Of a DNA stretch of 64,000 bases, positions 40,345 to 51,236 are shown in pieces. Source of the DNA: Cokeromyces recurvatus (lineage: Eukaryota > Mucoromycota > Mucoromycetes > Mucorales > Mucoraceae); NCBI RefSeq assembly GCF_025118155.1, contig NW_026251410.1, forward strand, positions 342,945-406,944, read 5' to 3'. Numbering within the stretch: position 1 is the first letter of the stretch; every line of letters begins with the position of its first letter. The position numbers and the translations under genes are program-made. The notes beneath the pieces were generated by a model. That model made no database searches. It saw only the letters and a list, made by a program, of their open reading frames with translations, and had not been told where the DNA came from.

Positions 40345-40879
40345 CAGCCATAAAAAAAAATCGCAGTCTTAGAGAGGGACACAAGTAAGCGGAGAGCCAG
40401 TAGAGCAAACTCACTTTCAAGGTATACATCTAATTCCACTTGGGAACTTCGCAAGCTATTACCCTTGAAAAGATTCCCTAAAAAAAATACTTACCCGCAG
40501 TCTTAGAGAGGGACACGAGTAAGCGGAGAGCCAGTAAAGCAAACTCACTTTCAAGGTATACATCTAATCCCACTTGGGAACTTCGCAAGCTATTACCCTT
40601 GAAAAGATTCCCTAAAAAAAGAATATTCGCAGTCTTAGAGAGGGACACGAGTAAGCGGAGAGCCAGTAGAGCAAACTCACTTTCAAGGTATACATCTAAT
40701 TCCACTTGGGAACTTCGCAAGCTATTACCCTTGAAAAGATTCCCTAAAAAAAATACTTACCCGCAGTCTTAGAGAGGGACACAAGTAAGCGGAGAGCCAG
40801 TAGAGCAAACTCACTTTCAAGGTATACATCTAATCCCACTTGGGAACTTCGCAAGCTATTACCCTTGAAAAGATTCCCT
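40174..40879. repeat. Five tandem 117-bp exon-like units in a 266-bp higher-order repeat
   Basis: Five near-identical units start at 40174, 40362, 40496, 40628 and 40762, each from CGCAGTCTTAGAGAGGGAC to GAAAAGATTCCCT, separated by A-rich linkers. Units 2 to 4 and 3 to 5 are both exactly 266 bp apart and the linker AATACTTACC occurs only between units 2-3 and 4-5, so the array grew by duplicating a dimer. Differences are single substitutions (for example CAAG/CGAG, TTCC/TCCC). Read on the plus strand a unit gives AVLERDTSKRRAS...STWELRKLLPLKRFP; the gene next door has AVLEREHNKNSNAS. Read on the minus strand a unit is open too, flanked by TTTTTTTTAG and GTAAGTAT, which look like splice sites. 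The first linker has a run of about 50 A. Confidence 0.85.
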
Positions 40880-41104
40880 CATGCAACATAAGCAATTAAG
40901 TTTATGTTTAAAATGTAAAAAATAAAATAAATAAAATAAAATAAAATAAAAAGGTCTAATTAAATTTGATTTTAAAGCCACGTAATCATTGAAGTTGCAT
41001 AAATTATTAGCCAATTAGAATAGATACAAGTGTAAATCAAAGGTACAAAAATAAAAGACAATTCAGGTACGCTTTAGGTATTTAACCATATTTATTTTAT
41101 TATC

Positions 41105-42964
41105 ATGACTACCATCGCTTTCAAAGAATGTAAGTGCTTCTATTAACGTATCCACTAAACACTAATTTGGTAATTTTATAGATATTATTAACTACGTCAA
41201 TAGCATTAAGGGATCAGTAACATTAAAGAATTTCATTAACGATGAATTTGAATTTATTGTAAGTAATACAGTTATTGGAGAAGACCTTAAAAGTGTCTGG
41301 TCACATCGCTTAGTATCTGCTTGTAGAGAAATGAACAAAGAACTGGTAAATAATAATCTACTACATAGTTTTATATTATAACCACTGACGTTTAAATCTA
41401 GAAAAAGTCTGATCCCGATTGGAGTAAAGTTGCAATGGCTGTTTTAGAGAGGGAGCATAATAAGAATTCTAATGCTTCAAATCCCTCAACTGTGATTGAT
41501 AGAAGAAATATTTCAAACACAGAAAGTTCTTTGAATGCTACATCACAAATTTCGGCATCATCATCAAATGCAACCTCAAAACAGTCATTCCAACAGACTG
41601 ACAAAGATAAATTATTAGAAGTCTTTAATCAGTTGGACAAAAAGAAATTCTGGTATCTAGAAGCTAGCAAAAATTTTGCTAAAGAAAATAATACAGAATT
41701 AAAATCAGTTGAAGAAAAGATGTTAATTTTTGCTTTGCAATGTAATTATATTCAGTAAGTATTCGTATTAGTAAATAGTATCATTTTTTATTCATAGTTT
41801 TACTATATTTTATAGCCCTTGTCATTCTTTTATACTTGATTTAAATGATCAAAATTGGAACGAAGTTTTTACAAATGAAGAATTGATGGAGATAGATAAT
41901 TATGGAACTCCAATAATTCGTAAAATTGATGAAAAAATCAGTGCGGAATTCGACAAATTAGAAAAATTAGTAAGAATAATATTCTAAAACAGAAAATTAA
42001 ACTTTATTATTGACGGTCTTTATATATTAGACTTCTTTAAATGAAATTTACGATCATGTCCGAAATATAGATCATTGTCCAGTAAATGATCCTCTTATAG
42101 CATGGTTGTCTCTAACTGTTACCACGTTATCGTTGTTATTTTTACAAAAAGACAGTAGAACAATACATGCTTCACTCGAGTCTGATCAATTGTATCGGTT
42201 ATGGTTTTTTTTGAATACTATTTTTGATAGTTCATCCATAAAAGCAATTGGGTAGGTGACTGCAGAATATATATGATTTTTTACTAATGTGTTATATAGC
42301 AAAGAAAAGTCGAGTTATTCGAACTCAAACGCTAAAAATGCCAAAAGGAAAATAGCTGCAATTGAGGAAATGGCTAGTAAGAAAATGGGTAGAAAAATCG
42401 ATACCATTTATGCAGGTGATAATTTTGAGTTTGGTGCTCTTGAAATTGGAAGTAAAGATGACCAAACAAAAGAAATAAAAGATGGTAGATTAAAGCTGCC
42501 TCTTGTAATGAAAGATATCCTATTGAATATTGTCCGTAAGGTTCCAGGTGTATTGAATAAAGTACATATAATAGGATATTGTATAAATGGTAAGTTAAAG
42601 CAATCTTATTTATCATTTGTGATATTTCTTTTAGTTACTGTTCCGTGTGTAACTGTTCTTATTTTAACTAGGTAATAAGCTTGAACTTTTAGACATGGAT
42701 TGCCCTCAGGGATATGTAACGAGAGTTCGAAGATTGAATCAAATGTTGTATCCAACAAATTCAATAAATTTTATAAATCGTTTACGTCCTCTTATGGAAG
42801 TAGCTTACATTGGTAAGTTAATCATGGAACAAACTTGGACAACAATTGAAAGTACAAGAATCCCTTTGTCTAGTTCATTTGGAGCACCAATTATTCTTCC
42901 TCCAAACTATGAAAAATATTCCGTAGATTCTCCCAGAAAAAAAGCAAATATTGTAGAAAAATAA
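41105..42964 (+). CDS. Unnamed fungal family protein, 499 aa
   Basis: Exons 41105-41129, 41182-41345, 41402-41754, 41816-41969, 42031-42251, 42300-42589, 42672-42964; total 1500 nt. I recognise the layout as one of the lineage-expanded, unannotated Mucoralean protein families but know no function. The N-terminal 175 residues include a Ser/Asn-rich stretch. The core has GRKIDTIYAGDNFEFGALEIGS followed about 15 residues later by GRLKLPLVMKDILLNIV and GYCINGNKLELLDMD. An Asp, then Glu-x-Gly with later Lys residues, echoes a restriction-endonuclease-like core but lacks a clean ExK, so nuclease activity is only a guess. The C-terminus has RLNQMLYPTN and a Pro-rich SSSFGAPIILPPN. Exons are all in phase with no damage, so the gene looks functional. 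Confidence 0.7.
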
Positions 42965-43425
42965 TTTTGATATCCTAGCTTAATAAATTTTTCTATTTTA
43001 TTCAAATTCACAGTTATGTTTTATTTTTTTTTCTTCTAGTGAGAACAGGTTTGTATAATATTTATATTATATTTGCTCTAATATTATCAATAAAGCTGTT
43101 GCTATTATACAATTTAAACCATAATAAATTCATATTTCCATATTTTCAAATTACAAGTGGTTTTGTTTTTGGATATAATGTATTTTAACTTTAGAAAAAT
43201 TGTCATTTGAAACCCTTAGCTTGTAGACATTCATCTTAACAGTATGAAATACATTAACTTTTAATCCAACTTCAAACTCTTTTTTAAGAATTATTTACTT
43301 TACATTGCTGATGAGTTACACGATAGAAGTAATTATGAGTACGAATCAAAGGTTAGTTCCGAGTATAGACAATATCTACACAATTAATACTCCTTTGAGT
43401 GCAGTAAGATAACAAAAGATAAAAT
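42965..43425. other. Intergenic, nothing recognised
   Basis: 3' flank of the preceding gene; AT-rich with no coding frame or repeat noted. Confidence 0.5.
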
Positions 43426-43964
43426 GACAAGCCTGTGAAAGATTTGATAATACAAAAATTGTACAAAAGGAAAAAGAATATGAAAAAATGTCAAAGACTA
43501 TTTATAAGTTTTTTTTTTCTGCAAGGTAAGTAATATTAGTAGAAGTGTGATTTGGATAAGTGAATACTGGTATAATAAAGCATTATGTGTAAATGTTATA
43601 CCTGAATAATTCTGCTTGAGTTAATATTGATTCACAGTGAATATTTTAGCTATAACAATACCAATTAATTATGCACTACTATTATTATCATCCTCTGAGA
43701 TATTAATACATAACAATATTCAACATTATAGATGACTTATAAATAATTTGGTAATTGCATAAAGCAGTTATAACCCTATTAAATTCTTATTATTACATAA
43801 TACAATGAACATAATTATTTTTTTAATGCTCAAATACTCTAGCAATGACCGCTATTAAAACTGAATGTAGTATAATAAGCATTATGCTGTGACGTACAAT
43901 GCACTTTTTACTATTTAATAAATGATTTTCTGTTTCTATTAACTTGGTTGTAAAGACAACCACA

Positions 43965-44449
43965 GTCATAACAGTCAGGCCTCCCGCTCAACAAGCTCTG
44001 TTCGTTTTTAGCTTCCAAGGTTGTTTCGTTTGTCCATTGTAAAAAGATATCTTAATCATGGTCATCAAACAGTCAAGATAAAAATGGTTCAACAAAACGA
44101 GAGCAGAGTTCCGTTTCATTGGAGTCCTCTGTTAAGGACATACGAGAGAGCTTCTTTATCAATTCTGCCATTCCTCGTGTTGTCGTGCCGTCCAGAACCT
44201 CTTGAATAATTTTGATACTATCCATGACAGTCTCAGTAGGCAGAGGTAGTTTGTTTATGTTGTAAATAGTTTTTATATGGTCAATGGCGGCTATCAAGCT
44301 GTGTACGTCCAAAAAAAAAATAGTAGGTACATTGGTGCAGTAGTAGAGTAGAATAAAGTAAGTAACTATCAAAAAATACAATTTCCTCAATTCTCTGGGG
44401 GGATAAAAGGAGTTGAGCACGAAAGCTCTGTCGATTAGGATAAAAGCAT

Positions 44450-44485
<36 letters not shown>

Positions 44486-44540
44486 CCGCAAGCCGCTAAC
44501 AAACTCTGAATTACAAGAAGTCCACTGTGTATCATTTAGC
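43965..44540 (-). pseudogene. Decayed member of an expanded fungal family
   Basis: Leftward from about 44540 the sequence reads NDTQWTSCNSEFVSG, then after an AT-rich gap AAIDHIKTIYNINKLPLPTE, MDSIKIIQEVLDGTTTRG, and LTEDSNETELCSRFVEPFLS followed by a stop, LFDD, another stop, and QWTNETTLEAKNEQSLLSGR. Two in-frame stops break a run that otherwise continues. The CSRFVEPFL...LFDD and WTNET...EAK segments are typical of a widespread unannotated Mucoralean protein family. Confidence 0.6.
44455..44480. repeat. AT dinucleotide microsatellite
   Basis: About thirteen AT units inside the decayed gene. Confidence 0.8.
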
Positions 44541-45046
44541 AAAAAGGCCTTTACATCACTCATACTTTAGACAACAGGTTTTTTCTTTTTTATCAGGTTC
44601 GTTTATATTTTATATCTTTATATCTTTTACTAAAGTCTATAAATGATGAGGGAAAAAAAAATGAAATACTACTGCTGCTGCTACTTCTATTGAACTGCTA
44701 CTACTATTGAATTGCTACTTCCATTGGTTTGCTACTTCTATTAAACTGCTACTTCTATTAAACTACTACTTCTATTGAACTACTACTTCTATTAAACTAC
44801 TACTTCTATAATATTTTGTTCAAAATAAATTAAGCTTATAAAAATCATTCTTGAATTATCTTTATCAGTATACTCATACATAATAATAGTAATCATAATA
44901 TAGACTTCTTACATACTGTCTTTCCTTTCACTTAATATAATTAAATTCATCAATCTTCTTAATTCAAATAGTAAATTTAAAGTAAATATGAGTTACCAAA
45001 AGATCAATATTAGTTTAAATTTATTAAGCTACTTTTAAGCGCTGTG

Positions 45047-45300
45047 ATTTTACTTGTAAAATATCAAATAAAAATAATAAAAAGACAAAAGAAGTCAACA
45101 AGACCGAACAATAGTTCTAAAGTTAATCACTTTATTTATGAATTTAAATTAATGGGATATTTATAAAAATTGTTAAAGAGGACTGACATAAGATGTGAAT
45201 TAGAAAAGAGTTATAGGTAATGAAGTATTAAAAGTTTTAATAATATTTGATTAAGTGGATCAAGAGAGTTGCAAGAGAATTTAGATAGAGTTCCTTGAAT
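45047..45300 (+). repeat. Dispersed repeat, copy B (partner 4414-4693)
   Basis: Same orientation as the 4.4-kb copy and lying inside the element with inverted ends at 43.4-45.5 kb. Confidence 0.6.
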
Positions 45301-45526
45301 AAATTTATGATTCACTAATAAAGACAGAAATAGACCTTATTTCAAGCAGAGTTGCTCGGAGACATAATGCTTTACTATACCAGCATTCACTTATTCAAAT
45401 CACCCTTCTACTAATATTACTTACCTTGCAACAAAAAAAAATATAAATAGCCCTTGTCATTTTCTATATTATTTCAGAGTATTATTTTTCTTTTAATGAA
45501 ATAGACAGAATTTTCACAGATTTGTC

Positions 45527-47289
45527 TTTTCTGTTTTCTCCTTCCTTATCTTTTGCATTTATAACATCTCCAACTGATAGTGCAGGAAGTGATGAGAAAA
45601 ATTCAGCCCAACATTCAAAGCATTAACAATATTATAACAAAAATAAGTAAGAACCTTTCCAAAGAAAAGACCAGACCAGGGAAGAGCAAGTGCATATGGA
45701 TCTTTAGGAAAATCTAATGAATTTACATATTCGATTAAGAAAAGCAATAGGTTTGCTAAAAAAAACTCAAGCTATTAATCTCAAGGGACCCATTTCACGA
45801 GTAATACAGAAAGTAAAAGTCCTTATCTCGAACTTTTTCTTTTTTTTTTTATCTGATGTTGACATATGTTGCGTATATCGCTTTTGTTTTTAAATAAAGT
45901 AAGTAGGAGAATTAAGTAAAAGTAATCAAAGCAAATGAAAAGAGATAAAGAAAACTTGACTTGTGTTATTTTAAAGATTGAATCATGTCCCAATACAGAT
46001 GTTATAATAATGTCCCTCTTATGGCAATGTTACTATTCTTTCTTTTTATTTATTTCAAACAATATAAATACTCTTTATGATTCTAGGTAAAATATAATGC
46101 TTCTCCTTTTTTCAAGTCGTTAGTTAACACCTTCAACCTAGTCTAATTGAAATCAAGGATACGTGAATGAAATAACAAGCTAAAGAAGGGTTCTTTTATC
46201 GTAAGTTATACAAGATATTCGATCTGCCTCAGTTACCTAACAAATATCATTTTGTTAAAAAATGATTATAATGGTCAATCATAACTGATAACTCGTTGGA
46301 ACTGTTATTTCTTAGTGTCAAGCAAGTAATTGAAATGATTGGTAGGTAAAATATATAATTGAGCATATTTATCATTTATTAACATTTCTTTTTAGACCTT
46401 AATAAAAGGCCAGGAATATTAGAAAATTCTTGGGACCTAGTAAAGTTCCATTAGCCGCCTAGTTCGGCCTTTTGTATCCCATTAAATGATAACATAGAAA
46501 CTTTAGATAAAAAGATTTAAAGCTTACGTCATTTTTTTTATCCAATCATAAATATGCATGATGATTTAAGGAGATGCATATTGCAACAACATATGACAAA
46601 ATCGTTTAAATATTTTTTTTCCCAAGAGGTCTTTTTCTTCTTTATGGCCGCTTTTTTTCATTTTTATTTTTTTTTATTTTTTATATTTCAAGCGGTTGCC
46701 TATTGTAAGTGCTGATTAGTTTCGCATTTGCATGGGTGGTCCTCTATGAGTCTTGATCTTTGCATCAGATTCAATATGATCTTCTACCTGAAGTTCCCCA
46801 ATTCGAAGTTATATATCGGTGTGTTAGCTTGCTAGGACTGGTATATGATGTTCGACGGAGCTTCGCATTTCCATTCCACTCCCCCCCCTCCTCTTTTTTT
46901 ATTACTTTTAATTGTTTTTATTTTTATTTGTTTTTACTTCTAATTGGAAATGCTTTCTTTTTGGGATCAGTGACCTGTACCTTCCCGTGGTTGATTCTGT
47001 TAACAAAATCGTAGTTGGTTTTGAACTAAATCAGGTCTTATTTTTTATAAATTGTAAAATATTGAATAATAAAAGTCAATTTTTTTTTTTTTTATTTATT
47101 TGTTTTTTATTTATTTGTTTTTTATTTATTTTTTTTAATAAATGCCTTCATCAGCACAATGAATCTAATTAAGTAATTGCTTTTTTAAACATAATTTTGG
47201 TACCTGTTGTACTTTGACTCAATGTAAGTAGTGTGTTAAACGATAAAATGAATAGCTCTTATTAAAAAAAAAAAAAAAAAAAAAAAAAA
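45527..47289. other. Intergenic, no clear gene
   Basis: A 62-codon minus-strand ORF (45559-45747) has varied composition (LALPWSGLFFGKV) but no recognised family and no splice partner. The rest is AT-rich with T and A runs, including a poly-A tract at about 47263-47289. Confidence 0.45.
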
Positions 47290-47809
47290 CTATAAAAGGA
47301 ATGTTTCATTCAAAACCTTTTGATTATGAACTACGTTACATCTGTAATTTACAACATCCTTAAACACAGACGTAGCCAATCTGCCTTCCATTATTGTTTG
47401 AGGTTTATGAGAATCGTTTAATCCTTTGATCAACCTGGTCGCTGCACGGACAACAATGCTAAACTTCACGTTACACATTTGCTGCAATGATTTAAGAAAA
47501 GCAACATCATCATTACCGCGACGAATATTAAGAGAGTATATCACGGTAGCAGCATATATATCATCCATTAATTGTTCTTGATCAGTTGTGGTGAAATTAT
47601 TGTACGCTAGACATCTTAAGATCAGTGACCCAGCACGTTCGAGAGGGGTAGTATTAGTATATAGTGGATTTAAGGTTCCAAAGCCTTTTGCGACAAACCT
47701 AGCACTTCTTATACCCCATTTGTAACAAGCTGCTCCTCTTGAATAATTTTGTAGTAGGCGTTCTTCTCTGTAGATACCATCTAATACCGGTGATTCAAGA
47801 ATATATATA

Positions 47810-49444
47810 CACTATTTTCACAAATTATTCGTGCATCTTCAGGAAAAAAATTTGTGCAGTTTAAAAATAAAAATTGATTTAGGCTCAGGAATAAACTTCG
47901 GCCATTAAAAGGAAATAGTTTCGTGCAATTAAAGAAAAAAAATTCGCGCAGTATCAGGAGCCTTTCTTTCTCACTTTATATTCAATTGAGTATGGACTCT
48001 TTTATTCACGAAGACGGAAAAGGAAACATGTTAGATGACCAGGGAAATGAAGTTTTTACGATTGATATGGAAGTGGATGATGAAACTTATCCGCTTGAAA
48101 ATGTAACGGATTTGAACCAGTACTTCGACGTAAAGCCACCTGAGAGAATGGAACATGAAAAAGAAGAGAAGCTGTCTGAGGAGTCCAATACTAATGACCA
48201 AACATCCGAAAAGGGCAAGAGAACCTACAGACGCTACAAACCTGAAGATAAGGAGTGATTTTTTTTCTTATTTATGAGAAAAACATGGGCATAAGAGAAG
48301 CAGCTAGAGCCCTTAAAATGTCAGAGACCACTGCTCAAAGTTGGTACAAAAAAGAAAGCCAGAATCCAGAGGAAGTGATTGAAAGAAAAAAGGGTAGTGG
48401 CAGACCTGTGGGAAGACCACCTATCTTGAGAGAAGAGCATGAACAATTCTTGAAAGAGCTTACTGATGATAAGCCAAGTTTAGTTTTACAGGAGATGATG
48501 GACAATTTGACAAGCAAGTTTGAGGACCTATCTATTTCAAAAACTGCTCTTTACAACTTTGTGACCAAAAAGTGCAGAATTAGTTTGAAGAAAGCACACT
48601 TCCACTCAGTAGAGCGAAACAGCCCTGAAAAAATTCAGGAGAGACATGATTGGGTAGTAAGGTGGAATGAAACAGACCTTGATTTCACGAGTAACTGCGT
48701 CTTTATTGACGAGGCAGCTTTCCATATCAACATGAAGCGCTCTGTAGCATGGTCAAAAAAAGGAAGCCGTGCCGTTGTAGTTGTACCCAAGACAAAAGCC
48801 AAAACAACAACTATTTTGGGTGCTATCTCTCCTTATGGTGTAGTAAACATCAAAGTAAGAAGACCAAGAGCACCTGTCCCTTTGAAGAAGAGAAAGACAG
48901 CAGGTAGTACTCAGGCTACTGAAAATACCAAAGGCGGAACTGTCACTGGGCACTACTTCAATTTCATTGCAAGTACCCTTGATATTTTGGATCAGCATGA
49001 GCAATTTAAGGACAATTACATTGTTATGGACAATGCTCCTATTCACAGGCATGCTGATATCAGAAAATACATTGAGCAACGCGGCTACGGCTGTGTTTAT
49101 CTTCCAGCTTACTCCCCTGAGCTCAACCCAATTGAACAATTTTGGTCAGTATGTAAAAGCAAGCTTAAAAGAGAAGAGCTTTTGGAGGAAGAGACATTGT
49201 CGTCTAGAATTGGGGATGCATGCAACAGAATCCTTTTGAGTGATCTTCAAGGATTCTGCAGATGCTCAGCTGCTAAATTCGAAGACTGTTTGAACTGTAA
49301 GCCAATATAGTTTTCTTGTTCTTTTTTCGTGCACTTCATGCAATAATAAATCATGAATTTTTTTTCTGAGCCTAAATCAATTTTTATTTTTAAACTGCAC
49401 AGATTTATTTCCTGAAGGTGCACGAATAATTTGTGAAAATAGTG
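47810..49444 (+). mobile_element. Near-intact Tc1/mariner (DD34E) element, 1635 bp
   Basis: Inverted ends of 79 bp (47810-47888 and 49366-49444) differ at about three or four positions and begin CACTATTTTCACAAATTATT. Both ends are flanked by TA (47808-47809 and 49445-49446), the usual Tc1/mariner target duplication. It lies inside the F-box-like reading frame. The close match of its ends and the undamaged host frame suggest recent movement. Confidence 0.93.
47990..49310 (+). CDS. DDE transposase, frameshifted
   Basis: Two overlapping frames. The first (Met at 47992, ending TGA at 48256-48258) gives MDSFIHEDGKGNMLDD and a charged region ending RRYKPEDKE. The second (about 48255-49310) gives IYEKNMGIREAARALKMSET, a helix-turn-helix with RGRP-like GSGRPVGRPP, then VFIDEAAFH (Asp 1), IVMDNAPIH (Asp 2) and YSPELNPIEQFW with Glu 34 residues after Asp 2, i.e. 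DD34E. It ends SDLQGFCRCSAAKFEDCLNC. The frames are offset by one base beside an 8-T run; no GT/AG pair fits and there is no standard slippery site in the 7-nt overlap, so a single-base insertion is the simplest cause. All three catalytic residues are present in the second frame. Confidence 0.85.
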
Positions 49445-50576
49445 TACTAGAAGTTGTACTATCCTCATCGGCTGGTGTTTTGATTTTGAAGCTGGCACCA
49501 AGAAAAGACTTTAAACCGCTATCATGAATATTCCCGTAAATCCCCCCAGTTACAAGAAATTCAAATCTACCGTATAAAAACATTACTTCATGCCAAGTTC
49601 TTCTTTTGTATGACTTCTGTATTATTCTTGCAACAGGTGTTTCCGGATAGTTAATTAATTTCGTATCCATGGCACAGGGATCAATGTCTAAGTCATTCCG
49701 AACAAAAGCGTCCACCTGTGTAATAAAGAGCCAATTATCTCTAAAGCACACAATAGATTCAATGAATTTGATACCAGCTGGTATAATAATGTTGTCGATA
49801 CTAGCAATATCAATAGGTTTAGTAAGAAGGCATGAAAGGTCCAGAGGGGGGGAGTTTTTATCAGACAATAATTGGTATGTAGAGCATTTGTTAACAATAT
49901 TCTGTTTAATAAGCAGGTCAAGGTAAAAAGGATTGGACACGCGACGCCGTTTCAGCATGGCTCGACCGCTAGTGATATACTGTGTCATCAGGGCCTTTCT
50001 AACTCCTACCATAGCTTTCTCAACTTCATAAGGTACTTCATACGCGTCATAGTCTTTTTTAGTTAGACCGTCCTGTTCTTCATCAGAGCTAGAACTACTG
50101 TCTCTCAGTGTATCGATAGGCAACAAAGTAATCTTATGATCAAGAGTAGGCGAATGTTTGACTGTTAGTCTTCGATAAAATTGCACGAAGTTACAAGCAG
50201 GGACAAATAATTCCAGACCGTAGTGATTAGGTTTGAGGTAAGCAATCAATTTCCTAATACCTCTGTGATTGAATGGCTTTGTAATTGTTAGTTGTTGTAG
50301 TCGACTCATGGTTTCTAAAAGACTAATAATTTGATTGATTGAAACAATTGATGAGTTGTCTGCTACTGTGGTTAGAGTAAGCGATCTAACAGTCAGGCTT
50401 TGAAATGTGGCTATTGGTTTTGGTGAACACAGATTTATTGTCAATTGGGGCACATGTAAAGTCTCAGAAAGACAGGTATCATAAACAGAACGACAGCTAA
50501 AAGCAAAGCTTTCTCTTGACTCCCAGTCTTGTAGATGCTGAAGTACATTTAGGCAAATTAGTGGACCCTCAATCAT

Positions 50577-51236
50577 GGTTTAGTGGTTTTGACAAAAAGT
50601 TAAAGGAACACAGTTAGAGTTTTCAATAGAAATAATAAAAAAAAAAGGAAAATTACACTAAAAAACACCTTCCATGGAAGGCCAAAGCTCTCCTATTCTT
50701 AACCACAATGTAATTTCGTGTCTTATCTTTCAAAGAAAACAAAAAAAAAAAAAAAAAAAATTGTTTAATCACTTTTATATGTCAGTGATTGTCATATTGT
50801 GCCTTTAGACGGCGATTATAATACTTAGAATGACGTTTAATTATAATAGTGAATAATATGTCGTTTAGAATGACTAGAAGATATCATAATACTGCGTTGA
50901 GGATTGAAAGTCTAAACTACATTCCCAAAACGGTAAGCACGCTTCTTGAAAGAAACCGAAGACCATATAATATCTAAAATAATAGAAACCATTTATGTCA
51001 GATGAGTGTTTATGGCAGTAAAATTCAAGTTTTATATTAACAAGAAGGTACGGCTTAAGAATAAATAATAAAATTTGTTGTTCAAAACTATTAATATGAT
51101 TCAGACACAAATTAAAGTTAATGAATATATTGCACTGTGTTATAATCACTTCAATATACAGTAGTAAATTTATTACAACAGTTTCGAGTCTGTGTACTAT
51201 TTTTAATTATAAATAAATGACTTTTTTTTTAAGAAT
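50577..51236. other. Intergenic, nothing recognised
   Basis: Promoter side of the F-box-like gene and 3' flank of the next gene; includes a poly-A run near 50743-50760. No coding signal. Confidence 0.5.

Larger units (their letters stand above)
43426..45526. mobile_element. Element with ~160-bp inverted ends carrying a decayed gene
   Basis: The left end (43426-43588) and the complement of the right end (45364-45526) match over about 160 bp with gaps; the strongest part is GCAAGGTAAGTAATATTAGT. Between them lie a decayed family gene on the minus strand (43965-44540), an imperfect array of TATTGAACTGCTACT-like units (about 44665-44810), and the dispersed repeat shared with 4.4 kb (45047-45300). 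No transposase is present, so it would be non-autonomous. Target duplications could not be identified. Confidence 0.55.
47290..50576 (-). pseudogene. F-box-like gene split by a Tc1/mariner insertion
   Basis: Two pieces, 50576-49445 and 47807-47290, form one frame interrupted by the 1635-bp transposon. Joined with a single TA they give exactly 1650 nt, i.e. 549 aa and a stop, with no other lesion. The N-terminus (LICLNVLQHLQDWESRESFA, then SCRSVYDTCL) looks like a degenerate F-box, followed by a Leu-rich region (QLTITKPFNHRGIRKLIAYL) and a Ser-rich acidic linker (SSSSSDEEQDG); F-box proteins select substrates for SCF ubiquitin ligases. The C-terminal piece has ARFVAKGFGT and TTPLERAGSL. As it stands the first piece reads through into the transposon end and stops at 49377, so a 399-aa truncated protein could still be made. 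The F-box call is moderate. Confidence 0.7.

Noticed and set aside
40478..40720. 80-codon minus ORF across two array units
   Set aside because: It only reflects the repeat period; not accepted as a gene without evidence that the minus strand is transcribed.
40174..40879. CRISPR-like array
   Set aside because: Units are 117 bp with near-identical A-rich linkers rather than short repeats with unique spacers; the genome is eukaryotic.
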